35,160 nucleotides of DNA from an uncultured beta proteobacterium (GTDB lineage Bacteria > Pseudomonadota > Gammaproteobacteria > Burkholderiales > Burkholderiaceae_B): NCBI GenBank assembly GCA_903929925.1, contig CAIYWO010000416.1, positions 1-35,160 on the forward strand, given 5' to 3'. The position numbers and the translations under genes were made by a program. How positions within the stretch are numbered: the stretch's first letter is position 1; each line of letters starts with the position of its first letter. Positions 1 through 10,304 of the stretch are shown here, one piece after another. The notes beneath the pieces were generated by a model. It had not been told where the DNA came from, did no database searches, and was given only the letters and a program-made list of their open reading frames with translations.

Positions 1-370
1 ATATATAAATCAATATATTAGATTTATTTATCTAGTACATCTTGACGCATTAAAATAGTACATCATACCGTCGTAGGTGTCAGACACATGTCAATGTTTT
101 TGAATCTCAAGTGGGCCTCGTCAGGGCAGAGGTAAAGTGCTTTGAGGCCTAGCTCAAGAGCGAAGCCGTGAGCGGAGTCGAGGCCAAAACCGAGATCGAG
201 ATCAGTCGTCTATTTTGAGCTTTGAGAAGGCCTGTTGCAAGCTTTGCGGACTCAAGCAAGGCTTTTAGCATCACACTATGCCTCAGCTCAAACATGCGTA
301 AGACAAGCTTATGGGAAGGCCCTGACTGGTCTTGCCGGAGAAAACGCCTGCTTAGTCTCGCTGAAATAGA

Positions 371-405
371 AAACGGGTCTTAGGTATTTACCTAAGACCC
401 GTTTA
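371..405 (-). terminator. Rho-independent terminator downstream of tRNA-Pro
   Basis: Near-perfect inverted repeat aaacgggtcttaggta-tt-tacctaagacccgttt. On the minus strand it follows the tRNA 3' end and is followed by a T-rich stretch (TTTTCTATTTC). Confidence 0.85.
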
Positions 406-408
406 TAT

Positions 409-485
409 TGGTCGGGGCGGTGGGATTCGAACTCACGACCCTCTGCTCCCAAAGCAGATGCGCTACCAGGCTGCGCTACGCCCCG
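409..485 (-). tRNA. tRNA-Pro (anticodon TGG), CCA encoded
   Basis: Reverse complement CGGGGCGTAGCGCAGCCTGGTAGCGCATCTGCTTTGGGAGCAGAGGGTCGTGAGTTCGAATCCCACCGCCCCGACCA. Complete cloverleaf with anticodon loop TTTGGGA. Confidence 0.96.
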
Positions 486-515
486 AAGACCGATACTATA
501 ACAGATTCTAGCGAA

Positions 516-1298
516 TCAGCCGAATCGACCAGTGATGTAATCCTCCGTTTCTTTGCGCTGAGGCTTCACAAATATCTTGTCAGTCGCACCGAACTCCACC
601 AACTCGCCGAGATACATAAAGGCCGTAAAGTCAGACACCCTCGCAGCCTGCTGCATATTGTGCGTCACAATCGCAACGGTATAGTCCGCCTTCAGTTCAT
701 GCAAGAGATCCTCAACTTTTGCTGTTGAAATCGGATCAAGAGCAGAAGTTGGCTCATCCAGCAAAATTACTGAAGGCTTCACCGCCACCGAGCGAGCGAT
801 ACAAAGGCGCTGCTGCTGCCCACCCGATAGCGACAAGCCGCTTTGGTTGAGCTTATCTTTAACCTCACCCCACAAGGCCGCCTTCGTGAGCGCCCATTCC
901 ACACGCTCATCCATGTCGGCTTTATTCAAGCTTTGATACAGACGCACACCAAAAGCGATGTTGTCGTAGATCGACATAGGGAAAGGCGTCGGCTTTTGGA
1001 ACACCATCCCGATGCGTGCGCGCAGCATATTCAAATCTTGCTTGGGATCGAGAATATTTTGGCCATAAAAATTAATCTGTCCCTCCGCCCTCTGCCCTGG
1101 ATACAAACTGTACATACGATTGATCGCACGAAGCAGCGTCGACTTGCCGCAACCAGATGGACCAATGAAAGCCGTCACTTTTCTTTCAGCGATATCGAGA
1201 TGAATATTCTTAAGCCCTTTGAACTTCCCATAATAGAAATTCAGGTCGCGCACTTCGATCGCATTCGTGAGCGGCTTGGAGTTAGCTTGATTGTTCAT
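516..1298 (-). CDS. pstB: Phosphate ABC transporter ATP-binding protein PstB
   Basis: Walker [10 protein letters not shown], signature [14 protein letters not shown], Walker [14 protein letters not shown]. Located in a pst operon. Confidence 0.97.
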   Translation of the reverse strand: MNNQANSKPLTNAIEVRDLNFYYGKFKGLKNIHLDIAERKVTAFIGPSGCGKSTLLRAINRMYSLYPGQRAEGQINFYGQNILDPKQDLNMLRARIGMVFQKPTPFPMSIYDNIAFGVRLYQSLNKADMDERVEWALTKAALWGEVKDKLNQSGLSLSGGQQQRLCIARSVAVKPSVILLDEPTSALDPISTAKVEDLLHELKADYTVAIVTHNMQQAARVSDFTAFMYLGELVEFGATDKIFVKPQRKETEDYITGRFG

Positions 1299-1324
1299 AG
1301 ACAGATTCCAGAGGGTTCGGCGAG

Positions 1325-2218
1325 TTAGTGCCCAGATTTCTTCTCACGCAGCATGACGCGCGCGATGATATTGAGGAGCAGAACCGTTAAGGTGATCAGT
1401 AACGCCCCCGCCCATGCAAGGTTTACCCAGTTTTCGTAAGGACTCATTGCGAACTGGAAAATCACAACAGGCAGGTTAGCCAGTGGTGCGTTCATATTGG
1501 TCGAGAAGAACTGATTATTTAGTGCGGTAAAGAGCAGTGGCGCAGTCTCTCCGCTAATACGCGCGAGTGCCAGCAACAACCCCGTCAACACCCCTGCTCG
1601 CGCGGCGCGCAACGTAACATAGCTCGTCACTTTCCAACGGGGCGCTCCCAATGCATAGGCAGCTTCACGCAGGCTGCCCGGCACCAAGCGCAGCATATTT
1701 TCAGTCGTACGAATCACCACAGGAATTGCGATTAGACTTAAGGCAAAAGACCCCGCCCAACCAGAAAAATGCTTAACCTGCGCAACGAGAATCGCGTAGA
1801 CAAACAAACCAAGAACGATTGACGGCGCCGACAGCATGATGTCCGTAACAAACCGCGTCACTGATGCCACAATGCTCCGGTCGCCGAACTCTGCTAAATA
1901 CACCCCAGCAAAAATTCCGACGGGTGTCGCAATGAGAGCAGTCACACCGATCATCATCAGACTACCTACAATGGCATTTGCCAAACCTCCACCGTCCGAA
2001 CCGGGAGCCGGAGTCGACTCGGTAAAGATTGCCCAGCTTAATCCAGCAAAGCCGTGTTTAAACAACACAAGCAGAATCCATAGCAAGGCGATTAAGCCAA
2101 TTGCCATCGACAACATCGACAGACACAGCCCAAGGTAGTTTGAAACCTTGCGCCGGCGATATAAGTTGATATCTAGATTGTCAGCGCGAGACTCGTTCGG
2201 GTGATTTGATGTCGACAT
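1325..2218 (-). CDS. pstA: Phosphate ABC transporter permease PstA
   Basis: Multi-TM permease with the [14 protein letters not shown] motif. Its ATG immediately follows the pstC TAA. Confidence 0.95.
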   Translation of the reverse strand: MSTSNHPNESRADNLDINLYRRRKVSNYLGLCLSMLSMAIGLIALLWILLVLFKHGFAGLSWAIFTESTPAPGSDGGGLANAIVGSLMMIGVTALIATPVGIFAGVYLAEFGDRSIVASVTRFVTDIMLSAPSIVLGLFVYAILVAQVKHFSGWAGSFALSLIAIPVVIRTTENMLRLVPGSLREAAYALGAPRWKVTSYVTLRAARAGVLTGLLLALARISGETAPLLFTALNNQFFSTNMNAPLANLPVVIFQFAMSPYENWVNLAWAGALLITLTVLLLNIIARVMLREKKSGH

Positions 2219-3205
2219 TTAAGTACGCGCTCCCTGTGCTTTTTCTGCTCGCAGAATCATGATTTTTGCGATAGATAAGACCACAAAGGTGATCACAAAA
2301 AGTAAAAAGCCCAACGCAAAGAGCGTGGAGAGATGAAAGTCATCCGCTTCACCGAACTCATTGGCAAGAGTCGACGCAATCGACGTTCCCGGTGCAAAAA
2401 GGGATTCGCTCAGACGCTGAGAGTTACCGATGACGAAGGTGACGGCCATGGTCTCGCCCAACGCACGACCCAACCCTAACATCACACCGCCAATGACACC
2501 TTTCTGGGTGTAGGGAAGCACGATATAGCGGACAACTTCCCAAGTGGTGCAGCCGAGTCCATAGGCGGACTCACGCAAAATCGGCGGAACAATTTCAAAC
2601 ACATCGCGCATCACCGCAGCGATGAACGGCAAGATCATGAAGGCAAGAATGATCCCCGCTGCAAGCAAGCCAATGCCGTTCATCGCGCCACCAAAAAGTG
2701 GGCCGATCAAGGGCATCTGACCGAGTGTGGACTGCAAGGCAGGTTGACCGTACTCAGCGAACAGTGGCGCGAAGATAAATAAGCCAAACATGCCATAAAT
2801 GATGGAGGGTACCGCAGCGAGCAATTCGATCGCAGTACCGAGAGGTCTGCGCAACCAGAGGGGACAGGTTTCTGTCAGGAAAACAGCAATACCAAAAGCC
2901 AGTGGCACAGCTAACAACAACGCGATCACGGAGCTGACCAACGTGCCGTAGATGGCAATCATGGCCCCGAACTCTTCGTTGATGATGTCCCACTCCACGC
3001 GCCAGATAAAACCAACGCCGAACTTATGAAAAGCAGGCCATGCACTGACCAACAGGGATACGAGAATCCCTGCCAAGGCCAGCAAAACCAGCACCGAAAA
3101 GAGCAGCGTAATCTTATGAAACAAAAAATCTTGAATGCGCTGCTTTTTAACCACGGCAAGCATGTGTGGATCCATCATGCTTTTATCCGCAAGGATCTGG
3201 CTCAT
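2219..3205 (-). CDS. pstC: Phosphate ABC transporter permease PstC
   Basis: Multi-TM permease with [13 protein letters not shown] motif. ATG at 3205 (MSQILADK) is preceded by AAGGAG and preferred over the TTG at 3211. Confidence 0.94.
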   Translation of the reverse strand: MSQILADKSMMDPHMLAVVKKQRIQDFLFHKITLLFSVLVLLALAGILVSLLVSAWPAFHKFGVGFIWRVEWDIINEEFGAMIAIYGTLVSSVIALLLAVPLAFGIAVFLTETCPLWLRRPLGTAIELLAAVPSIIYGMFGLFIFAPLFAEYGQPALQSTLGQMPLIGPLFGGAMNGIGLLAAGIILAFMILPFIAAVMRDVFEIVPPILRESAYGLGCTTWEVVRYIVLPYTQKGVIGGVMLGLGRALGETMAVTFVIGNSQRLSESLFAPGTSIASTLANEFGEADDFHLSTLFALGFLLFVITFVVLSIAKIMILRAEKAQGART

Positions 3206-3257
3206 CAACAACTACTCCTTGGTACGTGGTATTTTCGGTTTGGCTTAAACGGAATAA

Positions 3258-4283
3258 TTAATGCTTGATTTGCGACCAAACTTTTTCGGCAATCGCTTTG
3301 GTCAATGCATCTGGCAGGGGCACATAGTCGAGATCCAATGCCAATTGCTTACCGTCTTTGAACGCCCAGGTAAAGAACTTCAAGGTGTCTTTTGATGCAT
3401 CTTTACTGACTGGCTCTTTGTACATCAAGACAAACGAAGCACCTGTGATTGGCCAGGCAGCATCGCCCTTTTGCTCGACCAACGAGATACCCATACCAGG
3501 AACGCTAAACCAATCTGCACCAGCCGCAGCTGCTGCAAAAGTGGCTTCGCTCGGATCTACGAACTTGCCGTTCTTGTTCTGCAATTGCAGGTGAGGGATC
3601 TTGTTGCGTTTGGCATAAGCAAACTCAACGTAACCGATCGACCCTTTCACGCGCGACACGTTTGCAGCGACACCTTCGTTGCCCTTACCACCAACCGAAC
3701 TTCCAGCAGGCCACTTAACAGCAGCACCTTTGCCAACCTTATCGGCCCAGGCTTTGCTGGCTTCTGACAAATAATCAGTAAAAATAAACGTTGTGCCAGA
3801 ACCGTCGGCGCGGTGCACGACAGTGATAGCCTGGTCAGGCAGCTTTTTGCCTGGATTCAATGCAAGCAACTTAGGGTCATTCCATTTGGAAATCGTACCC
3901 ATAAAGATTTCAGCCAAGGCGGCACCGGTGATTTTCAATTCACCGGGTTTAAAACCCTCAACGTTAACCACAGGCACCACACCACCCAGAATGACGGGGA
4001 ACTGCACCATGCCGTCTTTATCGAGCTGAGGACCAGCAACGGGCGCATCCGAAGCACCAAACGTCACAGTCTTGGCGCGAATTTGACGTAAACCACCCGA
4101 AGAACCAATCGACTGATAGTTCAGTCCGACGTTTTCAGCTTTTTTGTAAACCTCTGCCCACTTGGCAAAGATTGGATAAGGGAAAGTCGCGCCTGCACCG
4201 GTGATATCGGCTGCATGGCTACTCAGAGCGGCGCCAGTCAACACCAGGCCGGCTGTCAGTGAAAGGAGTGCACGTTTGATCAT
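3258..4283 (-). CDS. pstS: Phosphate-binding periplasmic protein PstS
   Basis: Signal peptide MIKRALLSLTAGLVLTGAALSSHA followed by ADITGAGATFPYPIFAKWAE. Start moved to the internal ATG at 4283. Confidence 0.96.
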   Translation of the reverse strand: MIKRALLSLTAGLVLTGAALSSHAADITGAGATFPYPIFAKWAEVYKKAENVGLNYQSIGSSGGLRQIRAKTVTFGASDAPVAGPQLDKDGMVQFPVILGGVVPVVNVEGFKPGELKITGAALAEIFMGTISKWNDPKLLALNPGKKLPDQAITVVHRADGSGTTFIFTDYLSEASKAWADKVGKGAAVKWPAGSSVGGKGNEGVAANVSRVKGSIGYVEFAYAKRNKIPHLQLQNKNGKFVDPSEATFAAAAAGADWFSVPGMGISLVEQKGDAAWPITGASFVLMYKEPVSKDASKDTLKFFTWAFKDGKQLALDLDYVPLPDALTKAIAEKVWSQIKH

Positions 4284-4335
4284 CTGTCGTTCCTCAAAAA
4301 TCGTTGAAAGAGATTCTTTCGCTAAAACAAGCCGA

Positions 4336-4369
4336 ATGGTAGAGAGCCAACATGACGGAATTGTGACAA
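4336..4369 (-). promoter_or_regulatory. Pho box and -10 upstream of pstS
   Basis: Minus strand TTGTCAC-AATT-CCGTCAT (4369-4352) matches the 7-4-7 Pho-box architecture. After 10 nt comes TACCAT (4341-4336) as a possible -10. Confidence 0.7.
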
Positions 4370-4402
4370 TCTCAGACACAACGAAAATAAAATTACGCTT
4401 AG

Positions 4403-6478
4403 TTAAGTGCCCAGCTTGTCAATTAAGTGCTGATGTAAGGAAAACACTGCACCACGCCGACGCACTAAAGCGTAAGAGCCATCTGCCTGCTGCACCCAGG
4501 CACGCATATTGTCTTTTAGGGCATAAGTGAAGGCCTCATCAATTACACGCTTTTTGAGGCTCTTGTCATGAACGGGAAACGCAATCTCAACTCGACGGAA
4601 GAAATTGCGATCCATCCAGTCCGCCGACGAGAGATAGACCTTTTCTTCACCACCCGCATAGAAATAAAACACGCGCGAGTGCTCTAAGAATCGACCCACA
4701 ATTGACCGCACTGTGATGTTCTCTGACAGACCAGGTACAGCAGCGCGCAAGGCACAGACACCCCTGACAACTAAATCTATCTTAACTCCCGCCTGGCTAG
4801 CCTTATACAGTTCTTGAATCACGATAGGTTCAAGCAGCGAATTCATTTTTGCGCGAATGCGCGCTGGCTTGCCGGCGCGTGCAGCCCGCGCCTCGGCACG
4901 TATCATCGCGATGACTGAGCTATGCAAGGTGAATGGCGCCTGAAGCAAGTGCCTCAAGGTACGGCGTTCGCCCAGCCCTGTCAGCTGCGAAAAAACCTGA
5001 TCCATGTCCTCGCACAGCTTAGGGTCTGCGGTAAGCAGTCCAAAGTCCGTGTAGAGACTCGCTGTACGAAGATGATAATTACCGGTACCAAGGTGACCAT
5101 AACGACGGATGCGCCCTTTTTCTCGGCGCAGTACCAGAGCCATTTTGGCGTGTGTTTTATGACCTACTACACCGTAGACAACATGCGCCCCTACCTCTTC
5201 GAGTCGAGCTGCCCAATTGATGTTGGTCTGCTCATCAAAGCGCGCCATCAACTCCACAACAACCGTCACCTCTTTCCCTGATTTTGCAGCACCAAGAAGC
5301 AACCGCATCAACTCGGAGTCTTCCCCAGTGCGATAGATTGTTTGCTTGATCGCGACAACATCCGGATCGGTCGCTGCCGCAGTCAAAAAATCAACCACCG
5401 GCTGGAAAGACTGATAGGGATGGTGCAATAGTCGGTCCCCTTTCGCGATCAGTTCAAACATCGCGCCAGGCCTACCCGCTAACAGATTAAACGGGGCGGG
5501 TATCTTGCCTTGAAAGTCGGGAAATAATAAATCAGGCTCTTTAACTAAATTACAAATCTGCATCAATCGTGCGACGTTTGCTGGACCATTCACGCGATAG
5601 GTGTCGGCAGGCGTCAGCGCGAATTCTTTTTGTAAAAACGATTCGATATGCTCAGGGGTATTGTGATCAATCTCTAGTCGCACAGCCGACCCAAAGTTAC
5701 GCTGCGACAATTCGCCTTGCAGTGCTTGACGAAGATTTGTCACTTCCTCTTCATCTACGAACAAATCACTATTCCGTGTAACACGCCATTGATAGCAACC
5801 TTCCATATGCATACCGGGGAACAACTCCCCTACAAAAGCACGCAAGAAACCGGTCAATAAAATAAACCCATGGGGGTGGCCAGACACACTCGCCGGCATC
5901 TTGATTAAGCGCGGCAGAGCGCGAGGTGCTTGAACAATCGCAATCGTTGCCTTGCGCCCAAAGGCGTCAACGCCCGACAAGGGAACAATAAAGTTAAGGC
6001 TCTTGTTGTATACCCGTGGGAACGGATGAGCAGGATCCAAACCAATGGGTGTGAGCAGCGGCATCACATCGCGGTGAAACACTTCACGTGCCCAGTCAGT
6101 CTGCGCCTTATTCCACTCCGAAGCATGGTGAAGGACAACACCCGAAGCTTTGAGTTCAGGAAGCACCTTGTCATTAAGCAAGGCGTACTGCCTCGCAACC
6201 AAGGCATGCACCGCCTGCTGCACCTGCTCAAAGGCCCACTCAGCGGTCATCCCGTCAGGCCCTACAACATTAGGATATTGCGCAATCTGTGCTTTAAGGC
6301 TTGATACCCGAATCTCAAAAAACTCATCTAGATTCGAACCCACGATACAGACATAGCGCAGTTTTTCCAGCGCAGGTGTATCGGCGAGTTCAGCCACAGC
6401 CAGCACGCGCTCATTGAACTTGAGCAGTGATAGCTCTCGATTGAAATACAAGGGCTCGGGCTTTTTGCGGGCAGGCAT
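4403..6478 (-). CDS. ppk: Polyphosphate kinase
   Basis: 691 aa with FNRELSLLKFNERVL, HKTHAKMALVLRREKGRIRRYGHLGTGNYH and the HSRVFYF motif. Confidence 0.97.
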   Translation of the reverse strand: MPARKKPEPLYFNRELSLLKFNERVLAVAELADTPALEKLRYVCIVGSNLDEFFEIRVSSLKAQIAQYPNVVGPDGMTAEWAFEQVQQAVHALVARQYALLNDKVLPELKASGVVLHHASEWNKAQTDWAREVFHRDVMPLLTPIGLDPAHPFPRVYNKSLNFIVPLSGVDAFGRKATIAIVQAPRALPRLIKMPASVSGHPHGFILLTGFLRAFVGELFPGMHMEGCYQWRVTRNSDLFVDEEEVTNLRQALQGELSQRNFGSAVRLEIDHNTPEHIESFLQKEFALTPADTYRVNGPANVARLMQICNLVKEPDLLFPDFQGKIPAPFNLLAGRPGAMFELIAKGDRLLHHPYQSFQPVVDFLTAAATDPDVVAIKQTIYRTGEDSELMRLLLGAAKSGKEVTVVVELMARFDEQTNINWAARLEEVGAHVVYGVVGHKTHAKMALVLRREKGRIRRYGHLGTGNYHLRTASLYTDFGLLTADPKLCEDMDQVFSQLTGLGERRTLRHLLQAPFTLHSSVIAMIRAEARAARAGKPARIRAKMNSLLEPIVIQELYKASQAGVKIDLVVRGVCALRAAVPGLSENITVRSIVGRFLEHSRVFYFYAGGEEKVYLSSADWMDRNFFRRVEIAFPVHDKSLKKRVIDEAFTYALKDNMRAWVQQADGSYALVRRRGAVFSLHQHLIDKLGT

Positions 6479-6506
6479 GGGTGAGAACCTATTCAGTTAG
6501 GTTTGT

Positions 6507-6540
6507 CTTTTAATCCCTGAAGATTACAGTGATTTGACAC
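6507..6540 (-). promoter_or_regulatory. Pho-box-like element upstream of ppk
   Basis: Minus strand GTGTCAA-ATCA-CTGTAAT (6540-6523), then 10 nt, then TAAAAG (6512-6507). Same geometry as the pstS element. Confidence 0.5.
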
Positions 6541-6550
6541 AATAGCCTTT

Positions 6551-6556
6551 TATAAT
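6551..6556 (+). promoter_or_regulatory. Perfect -10 hexamer TATAAT for ppx
   Basis: tataatgg lies 29 nt upstream of the ATG at 6585. No good -35 at 17 bp spacing was seen. Confidence 0.5.
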
Positions 6557-6584
6557 GGCATCAAACACACTTTGGCTGGATTTT

Positions 6585-8072
6585 ATGAAAAACCTGCTTG
6601 CGGCCGTTGATCTCGGCTCAAACAGCTTTAGGCTCTCAATTGGTCGGGTCGCAGAGCAAAACGGCACAAAACACATCTACCAGATCGACCGTCTTAAAGA
6701 GACCGTCCGTCTAGCCGCCGGTTTAGATTCGGCAAAAATGCTCAACCAAGAGTCCATCAACCGAGCGATCGAAGTCTTACATATTTTCGGTGACCGCCTG
6801 CGCACCTTTCACCCGGATCGCGTGCGCGCGGTCGCGACAAACACCTTTCGCGTGGCCCGCAACGTTGTAGATTTTCTTCCCGAAGCCGAAGCAGCACTGG
6901 GGTTTCCAATTGAAGTCATTGCCGGCCGAGAGGAAGCCCGTCTGATTTACACCGGCGTCAGTCACACCCTACCGATGTCGCAAACCAAACGCCTGGTGGT
7001 CGATATCGGCGGCGGCTCTACTGAAGTCATCATCGGCAAAGGCGACGAACCAGTCTTGATGTCTTCGCTTTACATGGGTTGCGTAAGCTTTAGCCGCAAA
7101 TTTTTCCCTGATGGAAAAATCGATGCCTATTCACTCAAGCTCGCGGAAGTCGCGGCCCGACGCGAAATAGAACCGATCACCAAGCCTTATCGCAAAATGG
7201 GCTGGGATGTGGCCTACGGCTCATCAGGCACTGCAAAAGCCCTGTATGCCATCCTGACAGAAGGCAAGTTTTCCAAAGACGGTATTACACGCGACGGGCT
7301 CGAGCGCCTAAAAGCCAAGCTTGTCCGCAGTGGTCGGGTCATTCCTGACCAATTACCAGGCATTAAAACGGAACGCGCAGAGGTTTTGACCGGCGGTCTC
7401 GCCATCATGAGTGCGTTTTTCGACGAAATGGGCGTTGAACGCATGCAGACCGGTGACGGTGCCCTGCGTCTAGGCGTGTTGGTCGATCTAGCTGGACGTG
7501 AGGAGTCACATGACCGGCGCGACCAAACGGTTACCGCCTTCGTCAGACGTTATCACGTCGATGCGCGGCAAGCGACACGGGTCAAGCGTTGCGCCCTCAC
7601 CCTCTTTGAGAGCCTATTCCCTGACCGTGGAGAACAAGACGAACTCAAGCAAACCGTGCGCTGGGCAGCGACCCTACACGAAGTGGGAGTTTCAATTGCA
7701 CAGGCCGGCTACCACAAGCATAGCGCCTATATTTTAAATAATGCGGACATGCCTGGATTTTCGAAAGTAGACCAAGAAAGCCTCGGTCTGCTTGCTCTGG
7801 CTCACACCGGAAAACTTTCACGGGCTGATGCTCTGATTAAAACGAAAGATCAATGGCTCGCCATTTTGTGCTTGCGTCTTGCCGTGCTGCTATGCCGACG
7901 CCGCGAAGATGTCAGCAAGCTTCCGCTGACAATCAGCGTAAAGAGCCAAACCATCACGTGTAAAGTGGACAAGAAATGGCTAGCATCACACCCGCTCACT
8001 GACTTTTCACTACACGGTGAAGAGGATGAGTGGGCAAAAGCCGGCTACAAGTTTGAGCTCATTCCTGTCTAA
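6585..8072 (+). CDS. ppx: Exopolyphosphatase (Ppx/GppA family)
   Basis: AAVDLGSNSFRLSIGRV and VVDIGGGSTEVIIG motifs. The upstream ATG at 6555 overlaps the -10, so 6585 is preferred. Confidence 0.95.
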   Translation: MKNLLAAVDLGSNSFRLSIGRVAEQNGTKHIYQIDRLKETVRLAAGLDSAKMLNQESINRAIEVLHIFGDRLRTFHPDRVRAVATNTFRVARNVVDFLPEAEAALGFPIEVIAGREEARLIYTGVSHTLPMSQTKRLVVDIGGGSTEVIIGKGDEPVLMSSLYMGCVSFSRKFFPDGKIDAYSLKLAEVAARREIEPITKPYRKMGWDVAYGSSGTAKALYAILTEGKFSKDGITRDGLERLKAKLVRSGRVIPDQLPGIKTERAEVLTGGLAIMSAFFDEMGVERMQTGDGALRLGVLVDLAGREESHDRRDQTVTAFVRRYHVDARQATRVKRCALTLFESLFPDRGEQDELKQTVRWAATLHEVGVSIAQAGYHKHSAYILNNADMPGFSKVDQESLGLLALAHTGKLSRADALIKTKDQWLAILCLRLAVLLCRRREDVSKLPLTISVKSQTITCKVDKKWLASHPLTDFSLHGEEDEWAKAGYKFELIPV

Positions 8073-8095
8073 GCGTAACGCGTTGAACGTAATGC

Positions 8096-9442
8096 TTAGG
8101 TAGTCAAGTCGACTGCGGCAAGAATTTCCACACATTGTGTGGCAAGCGCCTCTTGCTCTGCCTCGACCATCAGCCTAAGCTTTGGCTCGGTTCCGGATGC
8201 ACGGATCAACACACGCCCTTTGTCGCCTAACAAAGATTCGGCTTTTGCCTGCGCTGCTTGCAAGCCCGCATGATTTGCCCAGTCCATGCCGGGCTTAAGC
8301 GGTACATTGATCATCTTTTGCGGGTACATTTTCAGGTCAGACACCCAAGCCTCAAGCGACTCACCACTACGTTTGAGCGCAGCTAACACTTGCAGGGCTG
8401 CAACAATTCCATCCCCTGTCGTATGCGAATCGAGACATAACAAATGTCCTGAACTCTCGCCCCCGTATAACCAACCGCGCTTGCGCAATTGCTCTAGAAC
8501 GTAGCGATCACCAACTTGCGCGCGTTCAAACTCAATTCCTAAGGCCCGAATCTGTTTCTCGAACCCGAAGTTTGTCATGAGCGTGCCCACCACGCCTGCG
8601 ACGGGCCCACGCGTCATACGCTCGCGCACCACAGCAAACAACAGCTCGTCGCCGTTATAAATACGTCCCGACGCATCTACCATCTGCACCCGATCGGCAT
8701 CACCATCCAAGGCAATGCCTAAATCTGCACCGCGCGCCTTAACTTCTGCGGCGAGGCTCTCAGGATGCAAGGCACCGACATCCTTGTTGATGTTGAAACC
8801 ATTAGGCGACACACCGATTGCGTGCACCTCGGCACCGAGCTCTCGGAAAACGTGAGGCGCAATGTGATAAGCAGCACCGTTCGCTGCATCAATCACGAGC
8901 TTGAGCCCATCGAGGTCGAGATCTGACGGAAAGGTGCTTTTGCAAAATTCAATGTAACGACCTGGTGCATCATCGATACGGCGGGCACGCCCAAGTTTTT
9001 CTGACGTCACACAACCCAAGGGCTCTTCAAGTGCAGCCTCGATCGCAGCTTCGGTTTCATCGCGAAGCTTCATTCCGTTAGACGCAAAAAATTTGATCCC
9101 GTTATCTTGATAGGCATTGTGCGATGCGCTGATTACAATTCCTGCCACCAAGCGCCAGGTGCGCGTCAAATAAGCAACGGCGGGCGTAGGCAAGGGGCCA
9201 GCTAAAAGCACTTCAACGCCTGCAGCGGCAAAGCCCGCCTCAAGTGCAGATTCCAGCATATAACCACTAATACGCGTATCTTTTCCAATCAGCACGGTCG
9301 GCTTACCGCGGCGCGTCGAATGCTCTTTAGCCAACACCTTGCCAGCTGCGTAACCAAGACGCAAAGCAAAAGCGGCGTTAATCACGTCGCCCCCTACTTC
9401 ACCACGCACACCATCCGTTCCAAAATACTTACGTTGACTCAT
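8096..9442 (-). CDS. glmM: Phosphoglucosamine mutase
   Basis: [17 protein letters not shown], active-site [19 protein letters not shown] and [10 protein letters not shown]. Confidence 0.97.
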   Translation of the reverse strand: MSQRKYFGTDGVRGEVGGDVINAAFALRLGYAAGKVLAKEHSTRRGKPTVLIGKDTRISGYMLESALEAGFAAAGVEVLLAGPLPTPAVAYLTRTWRLVAGIVISASHNAYQDNGIKFFASNGMKLRDETEAAIEAALEEPLGCVTSEKLGRARRIDDAPGRYIEFCKSTFPSDLDLDGLKLVIDAANGAAYHIAPHVFRELGAEVHAIGVSPNGFNINKDVGALHPESLAAEVKARGADLGIALDGDADRVQMVDASGRIYNGDELLFAVVRERMTRGPVAGVVGTLMTNFGFEKQIRALGIEFERAQVGDRYVLEQLRKRGWLYGGESSGHLLCLDSHTTGDGIVAALQVLAALKRSGESLEAWVSDLKMYPQKMINVPLKPGMDWANHAGLQAAQAKAESLLGDKGRVLIRASGTEPKLRLMVEAEQEALATQCVEILAAVDLTT

Positions 9443-10284
9443 AACCTGTTTCCCGCATCCTTTACCGACTGCCAAATCATCAGGGCATCGCGGGTTTCAC
9501 CCACATCGTGCACCCGAAGTACCTTTGCGCCATGCTCGACGCCTGCCAATGCTGCGGCAACGCTACCCGACAGACGCTGATCCACGGACCTGCCCGTTAC
9601 TGCGCCAAGCATAGACTTTCGAGAAGCTCCAAAAACGACAGGATAACCGCTAGCGACAATAGTCTCCAACTCGGCGACCAATCGATAATTTTGAGCAACC
9701 GTTTTGCCAAACCCTAAACCAGGATCGATACTAATCCGAGCACGACTCACGCCAAGCTGCTCCACGCTGCGCGCTTGTTTTAACAAGGCCTCGTGGACCT
9801 CGCGCACAACGTCCTCATAATGCGGCTCTCGCTGCATCGTGCGTGGCTCGCCCTGCATGTGCATAACGCATACACCACACGTAGCGTGCTCAGCAACCAC
9901 GGCGCGCGCTTGCGGATCGCGCATGCCAGTGACGTCATTAATGATGTCAGCTCCCATCGCAAGAGCCGCACGCATGACTGCTGGCTTACACGTATCAATC
10001 GATAAGGCAACGCCGCTGTCTCTCATAGCCTCCAGAACAGGCATCACCCGAGCGAGCTCCACCTCCAGTGAAACAGGCGCCGCACCGGGCCGCGTAGACT
10101 CTCCACCGATATCGAGAATCTGTGCGCCCTCGGACGCAAGCTCGCGTGCGTGTGCAATGGCAGCATCCGCCTGATCATGCTGTCCCCCATCGAAAAAAGA
10201 GTCCGGGGTGACATTCACGATTCCCATAAGAATCGGGCGCTCGAGAGCAAACTCGAAACGCCCGCACTGCCACATCTTATGCAT
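9439..10284 (-). CDS. folP: Dihydropteroate synthase
   Basis: [17 protein letters not shown] and [13 protein letters not shown]. 4-bp overlap with glmM. Confidence 0.96.
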   Translation of the reverse strand: MHKMWQCGRFEFALERPILMGIVNVTPDSFFDGGQHDQADAAIAHARELASEGAQILDIGGESTRPGAAPVSLEVELARVMPVLEAMRDSGVALSIDTCKPAVMRAALAMGADIINDVTGMRDPQARAVVAEHATCGVCVMHMQGEPRTMQREPHYEDVVREVHEALLKQARSVEQLGVSRARISIDPGLGFGKTVAQNYRLVAELETIVASGYPVVFGASRKSMLGAVTGRSVDQRLSGSVAAALAGVEHGAKVLRVHDVGETRDALMIWQSVKDAGNRL

Positions 10285-10304
10285 GCCGTACTGATTCGCT
10301 GCGC

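Noticed and set aside
843-1328. 161-aa ORF antisense to pstB
   Set aside because: Lies entirely over pstB, whose family motifs are unambiguous; low-complexity translation with no recognisable domain. Same reasoning for the many other antisense ORFs over ppk, ftsH, carB, dnaX, addA and addB.
8069-8099. ctaagc...gcttag inverted repeat between convergent ppx and glmM as a terminator
   Set aside because: Only a 6-bp weak stem with no U-tract on either strand.
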